DNA from: Candidatus Colinaster scatohippi
GTDB taxonomy: Bacteria; Bacillota; Clostridia; Lachnospirales; Lachnospiraceae
Assembly: GCA_018064805.1 (NCBI GenBank)
Contig: JAGHUN010000012.1
Span: forward strand, 1-64,000
Direction: 5' to 3'
Length of the DNA: 64,000 nt
The notes under the pieces are model-generated. The model was not told where the DNA came from. It saw only the letters and a program-made list of their open reading frames with translations, and ran no database searches. Each line of letters opens with the position of its first letter. Position 1 is the first letter of the stretch. The position numbers and the translations under genes are program-made. Positions 18,625 to 27,393 of this stretch are shown here, one piece after another.

Positions 18625-19410
18625 TTATCTCAGTTCACGTACTTTATAAACCAGATAATTCTCTGTCTGCAAATCTATATCATAGCAGCCCTCAAAAATA
18701 CGGGCTCTGTCAAATCGCCTAACAATAATTATATCACATCCATATGCATAAGCCATAGCAGTAATACTGTTGAAATTCTCAGTTTTATCCCACATCATAT
18801 TATGAATTGCTATGATTCCATCATCATATCTGTCAAGAATTCCCAAATCACTATTAAACATCATAATATCCTGCCCATAGAGAATGGGAACATTATCACC
18901 ATAATTGGTAATAAACGGAAGTATTTCATCATCTGCAAGTATAAGCGCACCATTACGTGATGCCTCATCCGCATAGGCTATTATCTGCTTACGCTCATCA
19001 TTATAATGATTCTCTTCAATCTTAGTATCTCCACCAAACAGACCAAACAAATTGCCACAAACCGATATCAGGAAGAGCAGGATCAAAAACAGCGCCACCC
19101 TCGCCCTTGAGTTCTTAATTGAAACAATTAATTCAGTAGCTGCAAAAGGAATATATATAAGCAACGGGATCAAAGCAATCAGCTGTCCATAGTTACCCAG
19201 TACCGGAAATACCAGCGAAAGTAACCATACCGTTACAGGATTTGCAACAACAAGAACAACTATGGCAACAGGATATAGTGCAAGCCATTTGTTTTTTCTC
19301 TCATTTACAGAAAATAGCACTACCAGACTTATTGCAAAAAGAAGAAAATAACTTCCCTCCATCTTACTATTTTGAAAGAGGGTATACATATTATCAGCTA
19401 AAGCTCTCAT
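18625..19410 (-). CDS. Membrane protein, probable C-terminal part of a split DUF6077-like protein
   Basis: A 261-residue protein with about four N-terminal hydrophobic segments and a soluble C-terminal domain (about residues 135-261), which contains ILADDEILPF, DNVPILYGQD and DIIIVRRFD. I do not recognise a known enzyme motif. Its start overlaps the stop of the upstream membrane protein by four bases (ATGA). The upstream protein ends exactly where membrane proteins of about 600 residues in this family would continue, so the two ORFs look like halves of one protein. That is an inference from length, hydrophobic pattern and overlap. Confidence 0.6.
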   Translation of the reverse strand: MRALADNMYTLFQNSKMEGSYFLLFAISLVVLFSVNERKNKWLALYPVAIVVLVVANPVTVWLLSLVFPVLGNYGQLIALIPLLIYIPFAATELIVSIKNSRARVALFLILLFLISVCGNLFGLFGGDTKIEENHYNDERKQIIAYADEASRNGALILADDEILPFITNYGDNVPILYGQDIMMFNSDLGILDRYDDGIIAIHNMMWDKTENFNSITAMAYAYGCDIIIVRRFDRARIFEGCYDIDLQTENYLVYKVRELR

Positions 19411-20426
19411 TTTTTGCCCTCCTCTATCTTATATCTAATTATACTTGCAACTCCCAAGAGTGAAGCCTCAATCATTATAAGCAGAATTCCCGATGTAATT
19501 CCTGTTATAAAAAGTGACGCTCCAACGCACAAAATCAACTTAAGCAGATTAATAACTGCAGGCGACCATGCTTTCTCACCTGCATCTCTGATACTCCTAT
19601 ACCAATCAGTAATAATATACATAACATACGGAAGTATAGTTCCTGCAACAATAGCATCCCCGGAATACCCGTTCCATAATAATTTAAAGCCTATGGAACC
19701 GCTAAAATAGTCTCCACTAAGGATAACTACTGCCAAGAATACCGTAAAAAGAATGCTCTTCACCCTGCTTCGCAAGACAGGCATCATAAAAATAAGGCAT
19801 GCAAATACCGTGCATACAAGTGTCTGAAGAGTCATAATAACATATATTAAAATAGGTTCAGCAATTCCAAACAGTCTGCAAATATAAGCATAAAAAATTG
19901 GAAGCGATATTATTTTCTTAGATGCAATCAGACCAAGAGTAAATGGTTCACTTGTAATAGGGTTATACTCATAGATGGTACCTGTTGCAAGCGTTGTTCT
20001 GATTGTAGGTAGCATCATATCTAGGCGGAGATAATCCAAAAGTCCAACAACCCTTAATACAATGCCGACAAAAAGAACTAAAGCTATGGCAATTAGCACA
20101 TATTCTACTTTACGAAATTTAGGATGATATACTTTTTCACCCTTTCCTTTTACGATTCTCAAAATCAGTCTTGCTATAACACAAGCCAAAAATGCTGCAG
20201 TAAGCACAATAAAAGCAATATTGTACGACGAACACAGCTTATCGAAAGAGCACCCTCTTATCATATACTGTATGAAAGTTACTACCCCCTGTAGCAAAAA
20301 AACAAAAAAGAAACCAGTCAGATATGTTTCAATCTGACTGATCTCTTTATTATTAACAACACACTTCAATATATATCCTGCCATATATGGCATGGTAATA
20401 ATGACAATTATGCCAAGTATATCCAT
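19407..20426 (-). CDS. Multi-span membrane protein, DUF6077-like N-terminal part
   Basis: The 339-residue protein has about nine hydrophobic segments. Its middle carries a pattern I associate with DUF6077 membrane proteins (TLATGTIYEYNP followed by LPIFYAYICRLFGI), a family of uncharacterised GT-C-like proteins near surface polysaccharide genes. It is short for that family, and the missing C-terminal region may be the following ORF. The gene is the first of a run of about 17 genes, with GGGAG seven bases before its ATG and a good promoter upstream. A short GAGAAG/CTTCTC hairpin (20438-20454) lies just ahead of the ribosome binding site. Confidence 0.6.
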   Translation of the reverse strand: MDILGIIVIITMPYMAGYILKCVVNNKEISQIETYLTGFFFVFLLQGVVTFIQYMIRGCSFDKLCSSYNIAFIVLTAAFLACVIARLILRIVKGKGEKVYHPKFRKVEYVLIAIALVLFVGIVLRVVGLLDYLRLDMMLPTIRTTLATGTIYEYNPITSEPFTLGLIASKKIISLPIFYAYICRLFGIAEPILIYVIMTLQTLVCTVFACLIFMMPVLRSRVKSILFTVFLAVVILSGDYFSGSIGFKLLWNGYSGDAIVAGTILPYVMYIITDWYRSIRDAGEKAWSPAVINLLKLILCVGASLFITGITSGILLIMIEASLLGVASIIRYKIEEGKK

Positions 20427-20437
20427 ATCTGTCTCCC

Positions 20438-20507
20438 GAGAAGTTTACCTTCTCTTTCTCGATAACACATAATGAGTTATTTTACCATAAATATGGATTA
20501 TTGTCTA
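20438..20507 (-). promoter_or_regulatory. Promoter of the 20 kb left-hand glycan operon and 5' hairpin
   Basis: On the minus strand TAGACA (20502-20507) is followed by 17 bases and then TAAAAT (20479-20484), with TGG just ahead of the -10, which makes an extended -10. Between this and the first ATG at 20426 is a 6-bp GAGAAG/CTTCTC hairpin (20438-20454), next to the GGGAG ribosome binding site. The promoter would start the run of about 17 genes to the left edge. Confidence 0.55.
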
Positions 20508-20523
20508 ATTTAGCAATGCTTTT

Positions 20524-20543
20524 GCGGTATTTAGAGATACCGC
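20524..20543 (-). other. Hairpin over the manC stop codon
   Basis: GCGGTAT and ATACCGC form a 7-bp stem with a 6-base loop that contains the manC stop codon. On the minus strand it is followed by AAAAGCATTG with no U-tract, so it is not a normal intrinsic terminator. It may stabilise the fcl-manC transcript or be a Rho-type or processing site. Confidence 0.5.
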
Positions 20544-21604
20544 TCCGAATCTGTTCCGGCCATCTGCTCAACAAACAGTTTTACATCCTGCGCACGATTC
20601 TTGTCACATACAAGAACCACATCATCAGTCTGTGCAATAATCAGATCCTCTACACCCAATGCTGCAATCAGTTTGCTACCGTTGGTACCATATAAAATAC
20701 AATCTTTAGTATCAATAACATGAGCATTAGCCATATTAACATTGCCATTCTCATCCGAACCATATACATCTTCCAGGGCATCAAAGCTACCTACATCATT
20801 CCAACCAAAATCGCCCTCAAGCATTAGGACACCATCTGCCCTCTCCATAATGCCATAGTCAATGGATATTTTGGGAATAATCGGATACGTTTCCCTGATT
20901 ACAGCAGCTTCACTCTCTGTTCCCATTGCATTTCCAATTTTTACAAGATAAGCATATATATCCGGCAATAATCTCTCAAAATATTTAAGAATAGTACTTG
21001 CCTTCCATACAAACATTCCACTGTTCCATGCATACTCGCCACTTATAAGATAATCCTCGGCGGTCTCCAGATTAGGCTTTTCAACAAATTCAAGAACCTC
21101 TCTGTATCTTTCATCCTCAGATTCTATATTTTTAATATAACCATACCCCGTACACGGAAATGTTGGTTTAATTCCAATTGTAACAAGCCTGTCAGTTACC
21201 TCAGCTATTTTCACAGCTCTATTCATAACATTAGTAAATTCCGCTTCATCTTTAATAAAATGATCGCTTGGAACAATCACCATTATTCCGTCTTCATATT
21301 TCTTGATAATTTCCATAGCTGCATATCCTATGCAGGCTGCTGTATTTCTCGCAGCAGGTTCTCCAAGTATGTGATTTGCCAAAAGAGTACCCTTGGTTAA
21401 TTCAACCGTCATATCTCTGTGACTTTCACTTGTAACAACAAATATGTCTTCTGTTCCGGCAATTTTCGACAAACGATTGGCAGTATCCATAACCATTGTA
21501 TCTTTTCCGGAAAGATTAAGGAACTGCTTAGGTCTTGCCTTTCTGCTTAATGGCCAAAATCTTGTTCCGCCACCACCTGCCATAATAACACCATATGTTT
21601 TCAT
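20531..21604 (-). CDS. manC: Mannose-1-phosphate guanylyltransferase
   Basis: This 357-residue protein makes GDP-mannose from GTP and mannose-1-phosphate. It starts with the nucleotidyltransferase signature GGGGTRFWPLSR followed by KPKQFLNL-like KARPKQFLNL, has FVEKP near residue 170 and WNSGMFVWK just after, and ends with a short beta-helix-like tail. The length fits the monofunctional ManC, without a fused mannose-6-phosphate isomerase. AAGGAG lies eight bases before the ATG. With gmd and fcl in this window, the GDP-mannose can become GDP-L-fucose. Its stop codon lies in the loop of a GC-rich hairpin (20524-20543). Confidence 0.93.
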   Translation of the reverse strand: MKTYGVIMAGGGGTRFWPLSRKARPKQFLNLSGKDTMVMDTANRLSKIAGTEDIFVVTSESHRDMTVELTKGTLLANHILGEPAARNTAACIGYAAMEIIKKYEDGIMVIVPSDHFIKDEAEFTNVMNRAVKIAEVTDRLVTIGIKPTFPCTGYGYIKNIESEDERYREVLEFVEKPNLETAEDYLISGEYAWNSGMFVWKASTILKYFERLLPDIYAYLVKIGNAMGTESEAAVIRETYPIIPKISIDYGIMERADGVLMLEGDFGWNDVGSFDALEDVYGSDENGNVNMANAHVIDTKDCILYGTNGSKLIAALGVEDLIIAQTDDVVLVCDKNRAQDVKLFVEQMAGTDSERYL

Positions 21605-21685
21605 GAAAACTATCTCCTTACTTTTTCTGTTTTATCATCTTTTTACTGTAAATAGCTTAGCCTCTGAATTCCTGCAATTTATAAT

Positions 21686-21713
21686 ATGCCATCAACCAAT
21701 CGGCTGATGGCAT
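21686..21713 (-). terminator. Weak hairpin between fcl and manC
   Basis: A 9-bp stem ATGCCATCA/TGATGGCAT with a 10-base loop lies in the 121-base gap between fcl and manC. Its T-richness is modest on the minus strand (ATTATAAATTG), so termination is likely partial, if any. Confidence 0.35.
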
Positions 21714-21725
21714 TCATAATATCTA

Positions 21726-22676
21726 TTATTTTCTGGCTATATCTATATTATCCTTGAACCAGTCATAAGCCAGCTTAACACCCTCTTCGAGCTCCACCTT
21801 ATGTGTCCATCCAATGGAATGTAACTTATCTACATTTGTAAGCTTTCTCGGAGTTCCGTCAGGCATATCTGTATTCCATACAATCTCACCTTCATATCCA
21901 ACAGTCTTCTGAACAGTCTCTGCAAGCTGCTTAATTGTAACTTCCTTACCCGTTCCGATATTAACATGTTCCAGACCATCATAATGCTCAAGAAGATATA
22001 CACACGCATCCGCCATATCATCAGAATATAAGAACTCACGCAACGGAGAACCTGTTCCCCACAATTCAACAGTAGGTGCATTATTAACCTTTGCTTCGTG
22101 AAATTTCCTAATCATAGCCGGCATTACATGACTTCCACTCAGATCATAATTATCATATGGTCCATAGAGGTTGGTTGGCATACAACTGATAAAGTCATCT
22201 CCATACTGCATCTTAAAGAACTTACACATTTCAAGGCCTGATATCTTAGCAATGGCATATGCTTCATTTGTTGTCTCAAGCGGACCTGTTAAAAGCGCGT
22301 CCTCCGGAATTGGCTGTGGAGCCATCTTAGGGTAAATACATGTACTACCTAAGAAAAGTAATTTTTTAACCTTATAATCGTGGCAACACTTAATCACATT
22401 ACACTGAATCTGCATATTCTCGTATGCAAATTCAGCAGGTGCTGTCTGATTAGCATTGATACCACCAACCTTTGCTGCTGCAAGCACCACCACGTCCGGT
22501 CTCTCTTCTTCAAAAAAAGCTCTGACTGCTGCCTGATTAGTAAGATCAAGTTCTGCGTGTGTACGTCCGACTATATTGGTATACCCTGACCTGTTAAGCG
22601 ATCTTACAATCGCACTACCTACAAGTCCTCTATGTCCTGCTACATAAATTTTGTCATTTTTTTCTAAATTTGCCAT
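21726..22676 (-). CDS. fcl: GDP-L-fucose synthase
   Basis: A short-chain dehydrogenase of about 316 residues with the glycine-rich [12 protein letters not shown] at its N-terminus, LGSTCIYP (catalytic serine), and YAIAKISG, whose tyrosine and lysine (Y-x3-K) complete the catalytic triad; [11 protein letters not shown] and GTGKEVTI follow. It converts the Gmd product GDP-4-keto-6-deoxy-D-mannose to GDP-L-fucose by epimerisation and reduction. An upstream ATG at 22721 could add 15 residues; I prefer 22676 because AGGG sits eight bases before it and the extra residues fall outside the fold. manC follows 121 bases downstream, so the two may be cotranscribed. Confidence 0.92.
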   Translation of the reverse strand: MANLEKNDKIYVAGHRGLVGSAIVRSLNRSGYTNIVGRTHAELDLTNQAAVRAFFEEERPDVVVLAAAKVGGINANQTAPAEFAYENMQIQCNVIKCCHDYKVKKLLFLGSTCIYPKMAPQPIPEDALLTGPLETTNEAYAIAKISGLEMCKFFKMQYGDDFISCMPTNLYGPYDNYDLSGSHVMPAMIRKFHEAKVNNAPTVELWGTGSPLREFLYSDDMADACVYLLEHYDGLEHVNIGTGKEVTIKQLAETVQKTVGYEGEIVWNTDMPDGTPRKLTNVDKLHSIGWTHKVELEEGVKLAYDWFKDNIDIARK

Positions 22677-22734
22677 AAACGGTTCCCTGCGAGTATTTAC
22701 GATACTGCATATTCCTTTCATTTATATCCCCCTG

Positions 22735-22788
22735 ATTATATCACATTCTTCTAATCATTTGTATTACTTCAACCAATAATGGTATAAT
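22735..22788. promoter_or_regulatory. Divergent promoters for fcl and the surface SGNH gene
   Basis: On the plus strand TTGTAT (22759-22764), 18 bases and TATAAT (22783-22788) with TGG just before make a good extended -10 promoter for the SGNH gene. On the minus strand TATAAT at 22735-22740 with TGA before it is an extended -10 promoter for fcl, with a poor -35. The transcription starts fit the fcl ATG at 22676. Confidence 0.6.
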
Positions 22789-22851
22789 TATTCCGGACGG
22801 ATAAATCCAACCAAAATTAGCAATGGTTTCAGGACTTATATTTTAAAAAGC

Positions 22852-24285
22852 ATGAAAAAAATATCCAAAAAGAATCTCAAGAAAAAAATAAGAATCATAA
22901 TTACTTCAGTTAAAACTGCAATCAAAAAGGCAATCAGCTACGCCAACAAAAATAAGTATTTATATGCAATTACAGCATTAACACTTCTTGCTCTTATAAG
23001 TACTATAGTATATTTCGCTAACCATAAGAGCACATCCGACGTTCAGATAATTGAGGAAGTTGTTCAGGTTGGAGTCGATGATGACGGCAAGCCAATATAC
23101 GAGACCAGGAAGGTTGTAGTTACCCCGGCTGCCAGTAACGAACAAAGTGAATCTGATGAGCCTATAGAAGATCCTGTTGTTTTGGCCTACAGAGAGGATG
23201 CACGTAATGGATATATGAATAATTGCATTTTCTTAGGTGACAGCCGTACAGTTGCAGCTGTAAGCTATGGTTTCCTTGATGATGATAAGGTTCTGGCCCA
23301 GATTGGTATTTCACATATGTCTGTTGCAACCAATACCTTTGTGCAGAACTCAGGAAGGCAATATACCCTTGATTCGTATCTTAATTCACATCAGGCACCC
23401 GTTGTTTATATTAACTATGGTGTAAATGGTATGTATGGCATATCAGAGGACAAATATGAGAGTTCCTATGAGAAGCTTATCGACCAGATTATTGCACTAT
23501 GCCCTAACAGCAAAATCGTTCTTATGGGAATATGGCCTGTTGATGATTACGGCACTTATCAGGGTAAGGTCAAAAATGAATGGATAGACAAGTATAATGC
23601 ATGGCTTTTATCCATAGCAGAAAAAAAGAATCTGCACTATTTGGATGTTGAAAAAATTCTTAAAGGATCAGACGGACAGATTCTTCCTAAATACGATGCC
23701 GGTGACGGACTTCATTATCGTTCATCTGCTTATAATGATATTATTGATTACATTATTCATCATCCTGTTCCGGGCATATCGGATGATGGTGAATTCGTGG
23801 TACATTATGTTCCACCAAGCGGTGATTTCAAAAAGATTATGAAGGAGACCCCCGTTCTCCCTGATAATGCTGTTACCGAAACACCCACACCCACTCCGAC
23901 ACCAACTAAAAAGGCTGAATGCGAACATGTATATGGAAAATGGATTATTGAGCGTGAAGCAACAACCCTCACGGAAGGTGTAAGATACAGACTTTGTGAA
24001 CTATGTGGCTATAAAAATCAGGAAACCATTCCGGTACTTATACCTACACCAACTCCAAAGCCAACAGCTACTCCAAAACCTACAGCTACTCCTATTCCAA
24101 CCGAGACTCCGACTCCGGAACCGACTGCTGAACCAACTGAAGCTCCGACTCCGGAACCGACTGCTGAACCGACTGAGGCTCCGGAACCAACCGCTGAGCC
24201 AACTGAAGCCCCAACTCCGGAACCAACTGAGGTTCCCGACCCGGGCCCCGGACCGGAACAACCGGATTCACCTGCAGGTGATTAA
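22852..24285 (+). CDS. Membrane-anchored SGNH hydrolase-like protein with Pro/Thr/Glu-rich tail
   Basis: This 477-residue protein is one of very few plus-strand genes. A lysine-rich N-terminus precedes one membrane segment (about residues 36-56). An SGNH-like domain follows, with FLGDSR (Ser131) and the block V motif DGLH (Asp285, His288). A short Cys motif comes next (C357, H359, then C382-x2-C385), which resembles a zinc-ribbon-like module seen in Lachnospiraceae surface proteins. The tail is a Pro/Thr/Glu repeat of about 80 residues, probably a spacer at the surface. There is no LPxTG motif. An esterase on cell-wall or capsular glycans is an inference. No strong Shine-Dalgarno is near the ATG. 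Confidence 0.8.
   Translation: MKKISKKNLKKKIRIIITSVKTAIKKAISYANKNKYLYAITALTLLALISTIVYFANHKSTSDVQIIEEVVQVGVDDDGKPIYETRKVVVTPAASNEQSESDEPIEDPVVLAYREDARNGYMNNCIFLGDSRTVAAVSYGFLDDDKVLAQIGISHMSVATNTFVQNSGRQYTLDSYLNSHQAPVVYINYGVNGMYGISEDKYESSYEKLIDQIIALCPNSKIVLMGIWPVDDYGTYQGKVKNEWIDKYNAWLLSIAEKKNLHYLDVEKILKGSDGQILPKYDAGDGLHYRSSAYNDIIDYIIHHPVPGISDDGEFVVHYVPPSGDFKKIMKETPVLPDNAVTETPTPTPTPTKKAECEHVYGKWIIEREATTLTEGVRYRLCELCGYKNQETIPVLIPTPTPKPTATPKPTATPIPTETPTPEPTAEPTEAPTPEPTAEPTEAPEPTAEPTEAPTPEPTEVPDPGPGPEQPDSPAGD
24030..24260 (+). repeat. Tandem Pro-Thr-Glu coding repeat
   Basis: The last part of the surface SGNH gene encodes PTP/TPEPTAEPTEA units. At the DNA level a 36-base unit starting at 24109 is followed by a near-copy at 24145 and then by a degraded third copy. 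The high similarity of adjacent units suggests recent expansion and possible length variation between strains. An antisense ORF over it is just a shadow of the repeat. Confidence 0.85.
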
Positions 24286-24295
24286 ATTAAATTTT

Positions 24296-24326
24296 AAAAG
24301 GAAGGCCACATTGACCTTCCTTTTTT
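24296..24326. terminator. Bidirectional terminator between the SGNH gene and the LIC_10190-like gene
   Basis: AAAAGGAAGG and CCTTCCTTTT form a 10-bp stem with a 9-base loop, followed by a run of T on both strands. It sits between two convergent genes and ends both transcripts. Confidence 0.8.
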
Positions 24327-24373
24327 ATTACCTATATTCAACACACATGACTTATGCCCCATTTGCCTGTCTA

Positions 24374-26209
24374 TTAATCCTTATGTCTGAAGCCCATTTT
24401 CACATCTGTTCCCCTTAACTCAAAATTATTATTTACATTTGGTGTTGCAGGGAACTTATAATATCCAATCTGCCCCGCATCATTGGCAACATAAACCGTC
24501 AGTCCATCCACCTCATATGAAAATGCTTCACCATCTATATAATCCTGCTGCATGATATAATAATCCTCATCAGCTGTCCTGATTATATCTGCTGCCAATC
24601 CCTTAGCTTTAAGTATCACCACGCCTGCTGCCAGCACAAAGAAAAGGATATTCCCTATGTGGATTCCCCATTTTTCTATCTTATTTGTCACAATACTCAT
24701 TACGCATCCGAAGGTAAGCAGAGGCATAATCATAAGATATGCATATCCATATCTGACAAGCGGAGCTGAGCAGAACCAGAATATCGTACCGATTGTAAGA
24801 ACAGCAAGAACAGTTTGCACTTCTTTCTTTATGACATGTGTGTCATCTCCATTCAAGTCGATATTTTTTGCTAGAGAAGTACTTTTTTTATTTCTTAACA
24901 ATTCAATTATATTAACTACCACATATATAATAACTACTATAATCGCTACAAGAGTTCCAAGAACCCACATCTTCTCAAGGAGTTCAAGCCCTGCAAACCA
25001 CCCCTTAATCCAATTGAATGCCGTAACATTCGCCCAATCCTCTGCTCTCCTTATTCCGCGTCCCCACATGCCTATCTCTCTTGCATCATACTGCGCTTCA
25101 CCCTTAGGCAGCTGCCAATCGGGACTACCAAACGAAAGCATCGTCGAAGGACACAGAATCCAGCCCGAAATAATATAATTACGAACAAAATATGGTACGG
25201 AAATAACCAATCCGGATATGATACATACGGCTATCTCTCTCCATTTTTTTCCCTTACACCACTCAATTCCCGGTATAAGTGCAAGAAGCACAAGTAATCC
25301 TATACTTAGCTTTATCGTTATTGCATATACAAGAATAATACACAAAATCGCTTTGTATTCTGTTACTCTCTTGCGGTCAAAAAACTCTGATTCCTCTTTA
25401 GACAGCGCATCAATATCCAGCCACATAATCAGAATGTCGAATATCAGTAGCTGCGCATAATAATCCGATGCAGGTGATATCATCTCGCTATATATTATTC
25501 CAAGATAAAAAAGAAGCCCAAGACGTACATAATCGGATAATCGGATATTAATTATTCTTTTACCGACTGCATCTTTTTTCTTCCATATGTGTGTTATGTC
25601 AACCAACAAAAAGGAGGATATCAGTCCAAAGAATCCTGCCGTCGTATGCAGCGACTGCCCCAAATACCATCTCCAGCTGTAAAGTGCATTAAGCGCAAAC
25701 TCCGAACTGTTATATCCAAACCTGCTCTGTAGGTTGGCCAGTCCCGGAACAACTCCAAACTCTTCTATCCATCTGATAGCCTGCGCATGATACAGATTGG
25801 TATCATAATGCATATAGCCCCTTGACGTACCATATGCAAACAAACCTACAAGTACCACATATATAAGTAATTTGAACTTTGAATCTGTAGTCATAACCTT
25901 GCCAATAAATTTGCTGTTAAACAGCATAACTATCATGGCAAATATAATAAGCACATAATCTGCCCAGGTTGCTACTCCAACAAAAAGACTCCATATCTCG
26001 GCATAAGCTGTCACAAAAGCAAGCCCAAGAAAAAGGATAAGCACATTAGGTGCCGGAAGCATTCTTATATATTTTTCCTGATTAATCGAATTACCGGACT
26101 CAACCTTTGATGGCACTCCAAAAGCCCAAAGCAAAGCTCGCAGCACCGCATATCCCATTGAATATGAAGTTAATAAAATAAACATCCAATTAATTAATAC
26201 AATTCTCAT
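24374..26209 (-). CDS. LIC_10190-like multi-span membrane protein (GT-C-like)
   Basis: This 611-residue protein has about a dozen hydrophobic segments. The central loop HYDTNLYHAQAIRW and GVVPGLANLQSRFGYNSS match what I recall of the LIC_10190 membrane protein family, which occurs in polysaccharide clusters and is thought to resemble GT-C enzymes. It lies directly after the AlgX-like gene (six bases) and is the last gene before a convergent terminator. Reaction and donor are unknown; the acidic loop near the front suggests a lipid-linked donor site, but this is inference. Confidence 0.65.
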   Translation of the reverse strand: MRIVLINWMFILLTSYSMGYAVLRALLWAFGVPSKVESGNSINQEKYIRMLPAPNVLILFLGLAFVTAYAEIWSLFVGVATWADYVLIIFAMIVMLFNSKFIGKVMTTDSKFKLLIYVVLVGLFAYGTSRGYMHYDTNLYHAQAIRWIEEFGVVPGLANLQSRFGYNSSEFALNALYSWRWYLGQSLHTTAGFFGLISSFLLVDITHIWKKKDAVGKRIINIRLSDYVRLGLLFYLGIIYSEMISPASDYYAQLLIFDILIMWLDIDALSKEESEFFDRKRVTEYKAILCIILVYAITIKLSIGLLVLLALIPGIEWCKGKKWREIAVCIISGLVISVPYFVRNYIISGWILCPSTMLSFGSPDWQLPKGEAQYDAREIGMWGRGIRRAEDWANVTAFNWIKGWFAGLELLEKMWVLGTLVAIIVVIIYVVVNIIELLRNKKSTSLAKNIDLNGDDTHVIKKEVQTVLAVLTIGTIFWFCSAPLVRYGYAYLMIMPLLTFGCVMSIVTNKIEKWGIHIGNILFFVLAAGVVILKAKGLAADIIRTADEDYYIMQQDYIDGEAFSYEVDGLTVYVANDAGQIGYYKFPATPNVNNNFELRGTDVKMGFRHKD

Positions 26210-26215
26210 ATGACA

Positions 26216-27382
26216 CTAATTCAAATCCTCAGGCACCTGAAATTCATATGCAGTAGACCTAATACCAAACGATGGATAATATAGCATAATAACGACATCA
26301 GGATCATACTTTTCAATATATTCCATTGTAATTCTGCTTGTCTCATAGTCCGGCATAAAATCCATCTCCGAATATCCCATAGCTAAAAATGGGCATACTG
26401 TCCTACTGAATGAATCACCGACTATCAGAACCTTTACATCATTTATACAATCATTATTAACAAAATGCTGAGCCGAATTAGTAAGCACATGATCATATGT
26501 ATATTTTGAGCTTACATCTCTTTTCTGAAGAGGTTCCATATTATAGGCAAGCTCCTGCATTTTACCGGTTTGTCCAAAATCATTAGTCAGATTCGTATCA
26601 AACTTTGGTACATAGAGGTAAAAATCATCTACTCCGGCAAAATATCTTCCTACATCGTTTCCCCAGCTTCCAAGATGCCATTTTTCATATTTGCGAATAT
26701 CATACTGTGACTCATCAGTAATTTTTGCATCCACTTCGCATCCTGTTTTATCCTTGATGTAATCTTCAAGAAGCCCATAGGCATAGAAGCCCGCCTGCGT
26801 AGTCCAATGATGATCCGTAATATATATCATATCGCACTGATCTATTCCATCATCATGCATTCTTTTTCTTATATCAAGTGTATCAACACCTCTTACATCA
26901 AGATAGGCAAACATCCTGTCCACATCCGAATTGCCATATTCCTCTATTCCTTCAGGAAGATAGTCATGATATGGACATATCTGATATGGTGTCATTATAT
27001 ATATCAGATCGGTTCCTCTCGACTCAAGATACTTATCAAACAAAGCAACCCTGTCAGCATACTTCTCAAGCGTCTCATCATCTACATATCCAATTGGATG
27101 ATAGAGATGTCCATTCTTAAGTTTGACAACCTCATTCATCTCCCTCTGACCGAGAATTCTATGGAATAATCCATTTATATTTACGAATTCAAACTGTCCA
27201 AAAAAATTAGAAGCAATATCCATTTCAAGCTTGGACCCACGTTCCTCATCATATTCATTATTAACTATCTCATCATTTACATAAAATGAGACAAGCTTCT
27301 TTGCACTAAAAAATCCAACTACACCAATTAATAGAACAAATAGTGCAACATAAACCAACGAGGAAATTTTAAATTTTTTCAT
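26216..27382 (-). CDS. AlgX/AlgJ-like SGNH protein (DHHW family)
   Basis: A 388-residue protein with one N-terminal membrane anchor (about residues 11-28) and an extracellular SGNH-like domain. The motifs DHHW (in ITDHHWTTQAGFYAY) and IVGDSFSRT correspond to the AlgX/AlgJ family, in which these residues form the acyl-transfer site. Such proteins complete O-acetylation started by a membrane-bound O-acyltransferase. The MBOAT gene lies 11 bases upstream and the two are clearly one module. A good ribosome binding site (GGAGGTGAGG) precedes the ATG. The substrate is presumably the locus polysaccharide. Confidence 0.85.
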   Translation of the reverse strand: MKKFKISSLVYVALFVLLIGVVGFFSAKKLVSFYVNDEIVNNEYDEERGSKLEMDIASNFFGQFEFVNINGLFHRILGQREMNEVVKLKNGHLYHPIGYVDDETLEKYADRVALFDKYLESRGTDLIYIMTPYQICPYHDYLPEGIEEYGNSDVDRMFAYLDVRGVDTLDIRKRMHDDGIDQCDMIYITDHHWTTQAGFYAYGLLEDYIKDKTGCEVDAKITDESQYDIRKYEKWHLGSWGNDVGRYFAGVDDFYLYVPKFDTNLTNDFGQTGKMQELAYNMEPLQKRDVSSKYTYDHVLTNSAQHFVNNDCINDVKVLIVGDSFSRTVCPFLAMGYSEMDFMPDYETSRITMEYIEKYDPDVVIMLYYPSFGIRSTAYEFQVPEDLN

Positions 27383-27393
27383 TTCCTCACCTC

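Noticed and set aside
24001-24261. A minus-strand ORF rich in Arg and Ser over the Pro-Thr-Glu repeat
   Set aside because: It is the reverse complement of a low-complexity coding repeat; composition is a by-product, and it has no ribosome binding site.
24657-25178. Plus-strand ORF of about 173 codons over the LIC_10190-like gene
   Set aside because: Antisense shadow of a multi-span protein, with no start signals.
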